Assembly: GCA_035528905.1 (NCBI GenBank)
Contig: DATKXU010000001.1
Coordinates: 1 to 48,755, forward strand
DNA length: 48,755 nt
Direction of reading: 5' to 3'
Origin: DATKXU01 sp035528905
Lineage (GTDB): Bacteria; Armatimonadota; UBA5829; DTJY01
This document shows positions 33,812-42,150 of the stretch, piece after piece. The first letter of the stretch is position 1; the number at the start of each line of letters is the position of its first letter. Position numbers and translations under genes: made by a program. Under the pieces are notes generated by a model that was not told the origin of the DNA, made no database searches, and saw only the letters and a program-made list of their open reading frames with translations.

Positions 33812-35209
33812 ATGTGGGAAAAATTTACGGAGAGAGCACGCAGGGCGATCTTCTTCGCTCAGGAAGAAGCCGGCAGGTGGGGTGAGAACTTCATGGGCAC
33901 GGAGCACCTGCTGCTCGGCCTGATAAGAGTGAACGACAGCGTCGCAGCCCGCGTATTGGAACGGATGGGCGTCAGCCTGAACCGGATCCGCTCCGAAGTG
34001 GACCGTCAGGTCACCAAAGGCGACGGCCGCCTGGGCCAGGACATGCAGTTGACGCCGCGTGCAAAGCGCGTCGTTGACCTGGCCCGCGAAGAAGCGCGGC
34101 AGTTGAACAACAACAACATCGGCACGGAGCACCTGCTGCTCGGCCTGATACGCGAAGGCGAAGGTATGGCAGCGCGCGTTCTGGCCAAACTTGGAGTAGA
34201 CCTAGAGAGAACCAGGCAGGCGGCTGTAGAGTTCCAGACAGACGGCGCGCCCGCTGTGACTAAACCAGGCGTTCCGGAGAGCGCGCTGAGAGGCAGAGAC
34301 CTCCTCTCAATACGTGATCTGAGCGGTGAGGAGGTCTGGGAGATATTCAGAACGGCTCGCTGGCTGAAATCGCGCACGCTTCAGGAGCAGGTCGAGCTCC
34401 CGCTGCTGGCGGGGAAGACGCTCGCCATGATCTTCGAGAAGCCATCCCTCAGGACGAGGGTGACATTCGAAACCGGGATGACGCAGCTTGGCGGGCATGC
34501 GATCTACCTACAGCCTTCGGATATCCGGCTGGGGGAGCGCGAGACGGTCGCCGATGCAGCTCGCAACCTCGAGCGCTGGGTGCAGGGGATCATGGCGAGG
34601 ACCTTCGCCCATAAGACGGTCCTAGACCTTGCCAAGTACGCAAACATCCCGGTCATAAACGGGCTGTCCGACCTGGAGCATCCGTGCCAGGCGCTGGCTG
34701 ATTTCTTCACCGTCTATGAGAAGAAAGACAACCTGACGGGGATCAAGCTGGCATACGTCGGCGATGGATGCAACACGTGCCACAGCCTGGCGCTGCTTGC
34801 AGCGAAGGTCGGCGCGAACATGACGGTCGGCTGCCCCGAAGGCTATGAGCCGGATACGGCGATATTGACCAGCGCCCGGAGGGATGCAAAGGAGACAGGC
34901 GCATCTATTTCGATCGTGAACGATCCGTTCGAGGCTGTGCAAGGCGCGAACGTGATATACACAGACGTCTGGGCGAGCATGGGTTTTGAGGACGAGCACG
35001 AGAAACGTGTACCGGTCTTCCAGCCGTTCCAGGTCAATCAGAAGCTGGTGGATGCGGCGGCTGACGACGTTATAGTCATGCACTGCCTGCCCGCACGGCG
35101 TGGCGAGGAAATCACAGACGAGGTCATAGACGGCCCGAGGTCGGTAGTACTCGACGAGGCGGAAAACCGCCTGCACGTCCAGAAGGCAATCATGGCGCTG
35201 TTGATGTAA
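33812..35209 (+). CDS. argF: Fusion of ClpC-type N-domain and ornithine carbamoyltransferase
   Basis: 465 residues, about 150 longer than usual ArgF. Residues 1-145 are a full Clp N-domain: MWEKFTERARRAIFFAQEEA, GTEHLLLGL with Glu31, and IGTEHLLLGLIREGEG with Glu106, the positions that bind phosphoarginine in ClpC. After a linker (about 145-157) a complete OTCase follows. It has the carbamoyl-phosphate site KPSLRTRVTFETG, HPCQALADFF and the ornithine-site HCLPARRGEEITDEV. The enzyme makes citrulline from ornithine and carbamoyl phosphate. No stop, start codon with a ribosome site or frame change separates the halves. The N-domain probably came from the 5' end of clpC, inserted in frame. Confidence 0.95.
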   Translation: MWEKFTERARRAIFFAQEEAGRWGENFMGTEHLLLGLIRVNDSVAARVLERMGVSLNRIRSEVDRQVTKGDGRLGQDMQLTPRAKRVVDLAREEARQLNNNNIGTEHLLLGLIREGEGMAARVLAKLGVDLERTRQAAVEFQTDGAPAVTKPGVPESALRGRDLLSIRDLSGEEVWEIFRTARWLKSRTLQEQVELPLLAGKTLAMIFEKPSLRTRVTFETGMTQLGGHAIYLQPSDIRLGERETVADAARNLERWVQGIMARTFAHKTVLDLAKYANIPVINGLSDLEHPCQALADFFTVYEKKDNLTGIKLAYVGDGCNTCHSLALLAAKVGANMTVGCPEGYEPDTAILTSARRDAKETGASISIVNDPFEAVQGANVIYTDVWASMGFEDEHEKRVPVFQPFQVNQKLVDAAADDVIVMHCLPARRGEEITDEVIDGPRSVVLDEAENRLHVQKAIMALLM

Positions 35210-35236
35210 GCAGCGAATGAAGAAAGGGGTGGCATT

Positions 35237-35449
35237 ATGATTATGCATGGAGTAACACTATTGCCGTACATAGTATTGTATATTGCTTTGTTGTACGTAG
35301 CTATTCGCACGGCAGTGGCCATATGGCAGATGCCTGGCCTGTTGAGGGATATAAGCGCAAGTCTAAGGGAGATCAGGTTGGAAATCAGAAAGCTCGCAAA
35401 ATCTGAGAAGGATCTAGGCGCTACCGAGAAGGAACAGTCTGAGGAATGA
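35237..35449 (+). CDS. Small single-pass membrane protein within the arg cluster, 70 aa
   Basis: The product has one hydrophobic helix (about residues 5-32, including LLPYIVLYIALLYVAI) and then a charged coiled-coil-like tail (LREIRLEIRKLAKSEKD) ending in acidic residues. AAAGGGG stands about nine bases before ATG 35237. It lies 27 bases after argF and about 200 before argG. No family is recognised. Its location suggests co-transcription with argF. Confidence 0.55.
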   Translation: MIMHGVTLLPYIVLYIALLYVAIRTAVAIWQMPGLLRDISASLREIRLEIRKLAKSEKDLGATEKEQSEE

Positions 35450-35593
35450 AAAGACCTCCGATGCTGCGGCAATGGCGTTCTTTCCCGCAGCAGGGGCAAC
35501 AGAATATGGGTCCACCTGCTGGAAAGGAGTGCATTCCGGCAGCATCAGAATGTTGTTGTAGCTGCGAGTTCGTTCGCATCGCCGCCTAAGAAA

Positions 35594-35620
35594 TAGACCG
35601 TGAAGGCTTCTTCGGGTCTA
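35594..35620 (+). promoter_or_regulatory. Hairpin just upstream of argG
   Basis: TAGACC at 35594-35599 pairs with GGTCTA at 35615-35620, with an inner GAAG/CTTC stem. It lies 31 bases before the argG start and could affect its translation. The rest of the 201-base gap (35450-35650) shows only a loose CAGCAGG/CCTGCTG pair. Confidence 0.3.
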
Positions 35621-35650
35621 CGGCCTGTATCGAAGGGAGTAATCCACCAA

Positions 35651-36841
35651 ATGAAGAAGATCGTGCTCTCCTACTCCGGGGGTTTGGATACCTCGGTCTG
35701 CATACCGATGGTGAAGGAGTTCTACGGCTACGACCGCGTCATTACGGTCACCGTTGACGTCGGTCAACCCGCTGAGGACATCAAGGAGGCCGAGGACAAG
35801 GCGCGCGCGCTCGGCACCGAGCATTACACGATTGATGCGAAGTCGGAGTTCGCGTCGGATTATATAGTTCCTGCCATCAAGGCCAATGGTGACTACCAGG
35901 GCTATCCGATCAGCACCTCGATCGCGCGGCCGCTGATTGCTCTAAAGGCTGCGGAAGTCGCCATGAAGGTCGGGGCGGACGCGCTTTGTCACGGCTGCAC
36001 CGGCAAGGGCAACGATCAGTTCCGGTTCGAGTTCGTCTGGCGGGCGCTTGCGCCCGACGTGCCGATTGTCGCTCCGATGCGCGAGAGGAATCTTACCCGG
36101 AGTGAGGAGATCGAATACGCAAAGCAGCACGGCGTTCCGGTCGGCCAGAGCGCGGAGAAGATCTGGAGCATTGACGAGAATCTCTGGGGGCGTTCGATAG
36201 AAGGCGGCCCGCTGGAGCAGCCCGACTTCGTGCCGCCCGAGGAGATTTACCAGTGGACGAAAGGCCCGCAGGACAGCCCGAACACTCCTACGATCGCAGA
36301 AATAGGCTTTGAGAAGGGCGTCCCCGTTTCTCTGGACGGCAAGCGAATGGACGGCGTCGCGCTGATCCAGACGCTGAACAAGGTTGCCGGCGAGAACGGC
36401 GTTGGCCGCATTGACATTATGGAAGACCGAATGCTCGGCCTGAAGGTGCGTGAGAACTACGAGTGCCCGGCGGCGGTCACGCTCTTAACCGCTCATAAGG
36501 CGCTCGAAGCCCTTGTATGCACCCGCGAGGAGACGAAGTTCAAGTCAATCGTGGACCGGGAATGGGGCGAGCTTGCGTACAGGGGGCTGTGGTTCGACCC
36601 GTTGAAGGAGGATTTGGAAGCCTTCATCAACAAGATACAGGAGCGGGTGACCGGCACGGTGAAAATGCAGCTCTTCAAAGGCTCGGCGAAGGTTGTGGGC
36701 CGCGGCAGCCCATATGCGCTGTACTCGGAGGAGCTGGCTTCATTCGACTCGAAGGCCTTTGACCAGAGCGAGATGGCCGGCGCTGTCAAGGTGCACGGTC
36801 TCCAATCTCGGATGTACTGGCTGCTGAAGAAGGGAAAATGA
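35651..36841 (+). CDS. argG: Argininosuccinate synthase
   Basis: 396 residues, the typical size. It joins citrulline and aspartate using ATP. The PP-loop is at the N-terminus (LSYSGGLDTSVCIPMVKE). CHGCTGKGNDQFRFE, the aspartate/citrulline-site DENLWGRSIEGG and the C-terminal KGSAKVVGRGSPYALYS are all in place. ATG 35651 is preceded by AAGGGAG; the frame is open from 35600 without a signal. Its stop overlaps the argH ATG by four bases, so the two are coupled. Confidence 0.96.
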   Translation: MKKIVLSYSGGLDTSVCIPMVKEFYGYDRVITVTVDVGQPAEDIKEAEDKARALGTEHYTIDAKSEFASDYIVPAIKANGDYQGYPISTSIARPLIALKAAEVAMKVGADALCHGCTGKGNDQFRFEFVWRALAPDVPIVAPMRERNLTRSEEIEYAKQHGVPVGQSAEKIWSIDENLWGRSIEGGPLEQPDFVPPEEIYQWTKGPQDSPNTPTIAEIGFEKGVPVSLDGKRMDGVALIQTLNKVAGENGVGRIDIMEDRMLGLKVRENYECPAAVTLLTAHKALEALVCTREETKFKSIVDREWGELAYRGLWFDPLKEDLEAFINKIQERVTGTVKMQLFKGSAKVVGRGSPYALYSEELASFDSKAFDQSEMAGAVKVHGLQSRMYWLLKKGK

Positions 36842-38223
36842 TGTCCAAGCTCTGGAGCGGCCGTTTCAGCAAGGAAACAGCCGATCTTGTGGATCAATTC
36901 AATGCGTCTATCGGCTTCGATGCCTGCCTTTGGGAGTGCGATATCGAAGGCAGCATCGCCCACGCGCGTATGCTCGGCAAGTGCGGCATCATACCCGAGG
37001 GTGACGCCCAGGCAATCGTTGATGGGCTGAAGGGTATAGCCGATGACATCCGCGCCGGCAAGGTCAAGTTCGATGTCGCCGCCGAAGACATCCATATGAA
37101 TGTCGAGAAGCTGCTTCACGAGCGCGTCGGCGAGGTGGCTGGAAAGCTCCACACCGCCCGGAGCAGGAACGATCAGGTAGCTCTCGACCTGCGCATGTAC
37201 GTGAAGGCCCAGATCGAGTCTACTGACAAAGCGATAGGCGACCTTCAGCTCTCGTTGATACACAAAGCCGAGGAGCACATCGAGACGGTCATGCCGGGGT
37301 ATACCCATCTCCAGCACGCCCAGCCGGTGACTCTCGCGCACCACCTGCTGGCGTATGTCTGGATGCTGCAGAGGGATCGCGAGCGTTTTGCCGACTGCTA
37401 TGGTCGGACGGACGTGCTTCCGCTCGGCTCAGGTGCGCTCGCGGGGACTGCTTTTCCCATTGATCGTGAATATGTGGCTAAGCTGCTCGGCTTCTCGCGC
37501 ATCAGCGAAAACAGCATGGACGCGGTGTCCGATAGGGATTTCGTCGTGGAGTTCCTGAGCGCCGCCTCGATCCTGGGGATGCACATGTCCCGCTTCGCCG
37601 AGGAGATCGTCCTCTGGAACAGCGAGGAGTTCGGATTCGTGGAGCTGGACGATTCGGTAGCGACCGGGAGCAGCATGATGCCTCAGAAGAAGAACCCGGA
37701 TGTGGCTGAGCTCATTCGTGCGAAGACCGGGCGTCTGTATGGAAACCTGCTGGCGCTGCTGACGGTGCTTAAGGGCTTGCCGCTGACCTATAACAAAGAC
37801 CTCCAGGAGGACAAGGAACCCCTCTTCGACACCGCCGATACCGTGCTCCGGTGTCTTAAAGTGATGCGGTTGCTCATCGAGACCAGCAAATTCCGCGCAG
37901 ACGTAATGGCGCGTGCCCTTGAGGGTGGCTTTTCGCACTCCACGGACATTGCCGACTACCTTGTCAAGCGCGGCGTGCCGTTTCGCAAGGCGCATGAGAT
38001 AGTCGGTCGCCTGGTAAAGTATTGCATTAAGGAGGGCAAGTCGCCCGGCGAGCTAACCCCGGACGAGCTGGCGCGGTTCTCGGACAAGCTCGCAGGCATA
38101 GATCTGCCTGAGCAAGCCAAGAAGAGCGTTGAGGCGCGGGACGTTCCAGGTGGGACTTCGCCGGGTCAGGTTGGAAAGCAGATCGAGGCGGCAAAGCGGG
38201 CTGCCGCGATACGGCTCCTGTAG
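36838..38223 (+). CDS. argH: Argininosuccinate lyase
   Basis: 461 residues. It splits argininosuccinate to arginine and fumarate, the last step. MSKLWSGRFSKETADLVDQF opens the protein. TARSRNDQVALDLRMY, TPG-equivalent GYTHLQHAQPVTLAHH and the fumarase/lyase signature GSSMMPQKKNPDVAELIR with the catalytic Ser are present. Two adjacent ATG codons (36838, 36841) are possible starts, with AAGGG upstream. It ends one base before the stop codon of the convergent RsbW-like gene, leaving no room for a shared terminator. Confidence 0.96.
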   Translation: MMSKLWSGRFSKETADLVDQFNASIGFDACLWECDIEGSIAHARMLGKCGIIPEGDAQAIVDGLKGIADDIRAGKVKFDVAAEDIHMNVEKLLHERVGEVAGKLHTARSRNDQVALDLRMYVKAQIESTDKAIGDLQLSLIHKAEEHIETVMPGYTHLQHAQPVTLAHHLLAYVWMLQRDRERFADCYGRTDVLPLGSGALAGTAFPIDREYVAKLLGFSRISENSMDAVSDRDFVVEFLSAASILGMHMSRFAEEIVLWNSEEFGFVELDDSVATGSSMMPQKKNPDVAELIRAKTGRLYGNLLALLTVLKGLPLTYNKDLQEDKEPLFDTADTVLRCLKVMRLLIETSKFRADVMARALEGGFSHSTDIADYLVKRGVPFRKAHEIVGRLVKYCIKEGKSPGELTPDELARFSDKLAGIDLPEQAKKSVEARDVPGGTSPGQVGKQIEAAKRAAAIRLL

Positions 38224-38224
38224 G

Positions 38225-38635
38225 TTACCTCTTGAGCTGCTTGACCATCTTGACGGTGGTCTCGCCGTTGCCGTAGCTAATCGTCAGTTCGTCCATGATC
38301 TGGTCTATCAAGTATAGACCAAGTCCTCCCTCAGGCAGCAGCTCGACCGCCGGTTTGCCTGTGCCACCGTTGTTATTGAACGCTTTCCCCGTGTTCTGTA
38401 CCTCGATCTCCAGCCGGTCCCGCTTGATCCGATAGATCACACGCACCGCGGATTTGCCCGGCGCGCTGAACTTGATGGCGTTAGTGCAAGCCTCCCCGAC
38501 GGCCAGCTTCAGATCTTCTACTTGTTCATCGGTCAGCGCCAGGTGGCGCGCGATTGCTTCGACGGCCTTACGAGGCACCGTGACGAATTCAGCGGAGCAC
38601 GGTATCTCCAGCTTTATGACCTCAGGTTTTACCAC
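38225..38635 (-). CDS. RsbW/SpoIIAB-like anti-sigma protein with degenerate ATP site
   Basis: 136 residues of the HATPase_c_2 fold. In the partner-switching scheme such proteins bind a sigma factor and phosphorylate the STAS partner. The N-box is intact (EACTNAIKFS, Glu48 to Asn52) and the G2 region is GGLGLYLIDQIMD. The G1 box, usually DxGxG, reads QNTGKAF, so the adenine-binding Asp is Asn81. ATP binding may therefore be weak, or the protein may be a binding-only form. It lies 14 bases after the PP2C phosphatase gene and is the last gene of this minus-strand unit. Confidence 0.82.
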   Translation of the reverse strand: MVKPEVIKLEIPCSAEFVTVPRKAVEAIARHLALTDEQVEDLKLAVGEACTNAIKFSAPGKSAVRVIYRIKRDRLEIEVQNTGKAFNNNGGTGKPAVELLPEGGLGLYLIDQIMDELTISYGNGETTVKMVKQLKR

Positions 38636-38649
38636 GAGACTACGGCTTT

Positions 38650-40890
38650 CTAGATCATTCTCAGTGCTACTATGGCAATGTCATCCGGCGGCCTGCCGGT
38701 GCGTCTGCCTATTGCCAGTTTGTGTATATTGTCGGCAAGTTCCTGGGCGGGCTTTAGCGGCCACTCGATCAGTGCACTCTCGAGGCTTGACAGCGCGGCG
38801 TCACAGTCTGACGATAGAGCGCCGACCAGCCCGTCCGTATAAAGAAGCAAGATATCGTGCATATTTATAGACGTCGTTTGCTCAGTGAATGTTGCATTGG
38901 GCAGCACGCCCAGAAGGATGCCGGGTGTGCTGACGTAGTCTATACTTCTCTTATCTGCTCTCAGCAGCAGGCCGGGTTCGTGTCCTGCCAAACTGTACAC
39001 GAGGGTTCTACTCTTAGCATCCAGGACTCCGTAGAACATGCTGATGAACGCTTCCGGCTCCGTGTTGTCGTAGATCAAGCGGTTCATCTTGCGCAGCAGT
39101 TCGGCGGGCGAGGGTATGTGTTCGGCGATGGCGCGAAGTGAATGCTTGCACATCGCTATGTGCCGGGCGGCGGACACGTCCTTTCCGGCGACATCGGCTA
39201 CTACTATAGCGAACCTGTCTCTGTCGAGCTTAATCAAGTCATAATAGTCGCCGCCAACCTGGTGTGCCGGAGCATACTTGCACCCGATCTCGAAGCCGGG
39301 TATCGGGTCAAATGCAGTAGGGATCAGGAGCCGCTGCGTGAGGTTTGCGATGCCCGACTGGCGTTCGTAGAGACGGGCGTTTTCGATGGCTATCGCGGCC
39401 AGCTCAGCCATTCCGATCAGCAGCTTGACTGCCGAGCGCGGGAAGCCTCGCGGTTCTTGCCGGTACGCCAGGAGAAATCCGACCCTCTTCCGCTTGATCG
39501 TAAGGGGCACGATCGCAGCGGAGCGCAAACCGAGCCTCTGAGCCGCGGGCGAATGCGTGTGCAGATGGTGAGAGCCCAGGTCGGGGATCACCACAGGCCG
39601 CAGTCGAGAGGGTGGCAGATTCCCTGCGGACATCATCAGGTCGGTGTAGTCTGATTCAGTGCCGTCCGGGATGCCGTAGCCGCAGGCGACCTTCAGCCGT
39701 CCCGTCTCGTCGTAGAGAAGCAGGCCGGACACGTCCGACACGATCAGTGCGCGCAGTCGGTCCATTATCATTCGCAAGACGGCATCCAACTGTAACGTTG
39801 AGGTAATCGTCCGGGCGATCTCGTACATGTCCCGCAGGTACCGCGTCTGGGCCCTGGTGGCCTCATGCAGCTTTAGGTTCTCAATCGCCACAACGAGCGG
39901 CTGGGCTATGTATGACGCCACAAAGGATAGATCCACCTCGTTGAAGGCTCGACCGGCCCGCGTTCTGTTGATGTTCAACAAGCCGAGGGGCGATCTCCTG
40001 CCGTGCAAAGGCACGGACATGGCGGAGACTATCTCCGTGCGTGGAATAGCGCCTGGATACTCGTCTGGATCCACGGCTCCGTGCAGCGCAACGGGTTTTC
40101 GGCCGGCTATCACGCGCGTAGCCACCGTGTCCTTGACGCGGTGGGCTTCTTGCTCGATGTCCTTGCTCAGGCCGTGCGATGCAGCTACGCGGCAGCCCCT
40201 CGCCTGGTGCAGCATTATCGAGCCGCTGTCCGCTTGCATGAGGGCCAGCGCCTCGCGAAGCGTTCTATCTAGCAATTCGTCGAGATTGGCGGATGCCCAT
40301 AATGCCTCTGCCAATCGCGCCACGAGCGGTCCTACCTGGGGAGGTGTGCGGCCTTCGTCTATCTGCGTCAACCGGGAAACAGCGGCGACGTGGTTGGCAA
40401 TCGTGTTCATGACTTCCAGTTCCCAGATAGTGAACGACACGGGAGAGCAGCACATGTAGAGCAGTACAGCCAGCGTCTCCCCGTTGGCTACGACAGGTAT
40501 GCATGCCAACGAGCAGACCTGCTCTCCGGCATACACGCTGGCGCTGGCGGTTGTCAGGGAGGGCACGTTGTCCACTGCCTTGGGGCTTTGGTTGATCGCG
40601 ACCCAATCCACGATGTCGTCGCCGGATAGGAGATGGCAGCTCTCTAAGAATGCTTGGGAGGCGTTCCTAGAGGCAAGAGGGAAATAGGGCTTGCCGAGGG
40701 CCGGGCAGCAGAGCAGCACTGACTTGTCCACCCGGAGATGCTTGACGGGAAGGTCAACCGCTGCATCCACTACGCGCGCAAGGTTGCCCTCAGCGGTATC
40801 CCGGGACAGATGCTGCAAGAAACCCAGGAGCTCCAGAGCGCTCTTCGATCCGGGACTCTTGGTGCCGACCAGTTGCTCGCGACGATCCAT
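38650..40890 (-). CDS. GAF-domain PP2C (SpoIIE/RsbU-type) phosphatase
   Basis: 746 residues. Three GAF-like sensor domains (about 15-150, 190-345, 350-505; the second has MQADSGSIMLHQ) precede a SpoIIE-type PP2C domain (about 530-746). Metal-binding Asp residues are in VGGDYYDLI, VADVAGKDVSAA, LLLYTDGLVGAL and PPDDIAIVAL. It should dephosphorylate the STAS protein coded upstream in response to a GAF ligand or redox cue. ATG 40890 is chosen because the longer frame (to 41052) overlaps the STAS gene; AGGA is directly upstream. No membrane helices. Confidence 0.88.
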   Translation of the reverse strand: MDRREQLVGTKSPGSKSALELLGFLQHLSRDTAEGNLARVVDAAVDLPVKHLRVDKSVLLCCPALGKPYFPLASRNASQAFLESCHLLSGDDIVDWVAINQSPKAVDNVPSLTTASASVYAGEQVCSLACIPVVANGETLAVLLYMCCSPVSFTIWELEVMNTIANHVAAVSRLTQIDEGRTPPQVGPLVARLAEALWASANLDELLDRTLREALALMQADSGSIMLHQARGCRVAASHGLSKDIEQEAHRVKDTVATRVIAGRKPVALHGAVDPDEYPGAIPRTEIVSAMSVPLHGRRSPLGLLNINRTRAGRAFNEVDLSFVASYIAQPLVVAIENLKLHEATRAQTRYLRDMYEIARTITSTLQLDAVLRMIMDRLRALIVSDVSGLLLYDETGRLKVACGYGIPDGTESDYTDLMMSAGNLPPSRLRPVVIPDLGSHHLHTHSPAAQRLGLRSAAIVPLTIKRKRVGFLLAYRQEPRGFPRSAVKLLIGMAELAAIAIENARLYERQSGIANLTQRLLIPTAFDPIPGFEIGCKYAPAHQVGGDYYDLIKLDRDRFAIVVADVAGKDVSAARHIAMCKHSLRAIAEHIPSPAELLRKMNRLIYDNTEPEAFISMFYGVLDAKSRTLVYSLAGHEPGLLLRADKRSIDYVSTPGILLGVLPNATFTEQTTSINMHDILLLYTDGLVGALSSDCDAALSSLESALIEWPLKPAQELADNIHKLAIGRRTGRPPDDIAIVALRMI

Positions 40891-40916
40891 TCCTGCGCCC
40901 CGCGAAACCGCAGACT

Positions 40917-41300
40917 CTAGTGAGCGGACGGTTTGCCTTGTGGCTGCAGTAGATGTTGCAGGGCCTCTTCCAGCGAAGGGTATATACTCAGGAGATCGGG
41001 CATCTTCGTGAGCCCGCCGATACTGAGTTTGCGCGCTGTCCGTGGATTGCAATTTGTGAGCGAAAGGTGCCCGTCCGCCGCGGCTAAGCGCTTCGCTGCG
41101 AAAATGATCCCTGACATGCCGCTGCTGTCCATGAAGTCCACGGCGGACATATCCACGACTATGGTCTTATGCCCCTGCTGGATAAGTTCGGACGTTACAG
41201 AACGGAATTCGGGCGTGCTGTAATGATCGAGGTCCCCGACTATCTGCACCACCGGTACATCGCCCTGCATCTCAACGTCGAACCGCGTATCTGCATCCAT
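40917..41300 (-). CDS. STAS-domain anti-anti-sigma factor (RsbV/SpoIIAA-like)
   Basis: 127 residues. The STAS fold is shown by VPVVQIVGDLDHYSTPEFR at the N-terminus. The phosphorylation site is in DFMDSSGMSGII, where Ser59 is the expected target of the RsbW-like kinase. It is the first gene of the three-gene minus-strand unit with the phosphatase (26 bases apart) and the RsbW-like protein. No sigma factor gene is next to them. The ribosome site is weak (GGAAG about 13 bases away). Confidence 0.88.
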   Translation of the reverse strand: MDADTRFDVEMQGDVPVVQIVGDLDHYSTPEFRSVTSELIQQGHKTIVVDMSAVDFMDSSGMSGIIFAAKRLAAADGHLSLTNCNPRTARKLSIGGLTKMPDLLSIYPSLEEALQHLLQPQGKPSAH

Positions 41301-41399
41301 AGTAGCGATCTGTCTTCCGTAGCGCTAACGGCTCTTGCGAGTCTGCTGGTGGAATGGGCGGCGTGGTCTGCTGCAGAAGAGGTTTTGCCAGCCCTGGGC

Positions 41400-41428
41400 A
41401 TTATGGCAGTTCCTTATCCGTTTGTCAA
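41400..41428 (-). promoter_or_regulatory. Sigma-70 promoter of the partner-switching unit
   Basis: On the minus strand TTGACA (41428-41423) and CATAAT (41405-41400) have 17-base spacing, near consensus. The start would be near 41393, about 93 bases before the STAS start codon. In the remaining bases to 41671 no other convincing element was seen. Confidence 0.65.
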
Positions 41429-41671
41429 GGGCTGAGTAATGAGAATTGTCGGCCGCTGTGAGGGTGTGCGATTTGCTGCATATTGACCCGGCGTCTACTG
41501 CCAGTCGGCGGTGTTCTGTTGGGGCCCTGCTGCGAATGGCGCGCCGGGTTTACCGACGCGCGGCCGCGGGTATGAAAACCGAGCACGGGGCGGCAGCGCT
41601 TGGTTCGCATCCCGATCCATCGGGACGCGCGTCGGCCCTGGCAATCTGAAGATCGTGAGGAGGTAAACCCG

Positions 41672-42028
41672 GTGGTAGATGAGCAGGTGCGCCTATTGAA
41701 TGCCCAGAACCAAGCAAGTCAATACATGCGTCGCATTGACGAGGCAATGGCGGCGGACGACCCTGTTGAGATGAAGCAGCACGTCCAGGAAGCGATCCCC
41801 TTTGGACAAAATGCTCTCGATCATCTCGACGACGCTTTGAGCATGACCGAAGACCCCGATGTAGCAGACCGCGTCGAGGAAGCCATGCACCATCTGGGGT
41901 TGTCTATGGACCAAGGAGACCAGGCTCTTGACGCCTCGGAGGAGGAGATGGAAGATTTCGTCGCTGAGATGCGCAAGCACGCACAGCAGTCCACAGTGTA
42001 CCTCGGCGAAGCAATGACCGCCGTGTAG
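41672..42028 (+). CDS. Small acidic helical protein, 118 aa, unknown function
   Basis: GTG 41672 follows AGGAGGT at seven bases, a near-perfect ribosome site. The product is strongly acidic and wholly helical in appearance, with spaced His and Asp/Glu (KQHVQEAIPF, ALDHLDDALS, EEAMHHLGLS). The pattern recalls small metal-binding four-helix proteins such as SmbP, but the His content is lower and the match is superficial. No signal peptide or membrane helix. It stands alone between the divergent STAS unit and the convergent methyltransferase gene. Confidence 0.65.
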   Translation: MVDEQVRLLNAQNQASQYMRRIDEAMAADDPVEMKQHVQEAIPFGQNALDHLDDALSMTEDPDVADRVEEAMHHLGLSMDQGDQALDASEEEMEDFVAEMRKHAQQSTVYLGEAMTAV

Positions 42029-42150
42029 CGTCGGCATGTGAGGTTCGCTCCAGGTCGCAGGCTTGAGCTCCAGAGCTCTCGCACAGCCGCAACCTGAAAC
42101 TTGGAACCTGACACAAGCGACCCGATTGCTCGGTGCTCGTTGATTCTCTG

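Noticed and set aside
34220..34330. Possible separate argF start between the Clp N-domain and OTCase parts
   Set aside because: No ATG, and the only GTG in frame lacks a ribosome site; the frame is continuous, so a true fusion is preferred.
35510..35580. Short frame after GGAAAGGAG before argG, coding a Cys-rich peptide
   Set aside because: It would need an ATT start; GTG nearby is too close to the ribosome site and leads to a ten-codon frame.
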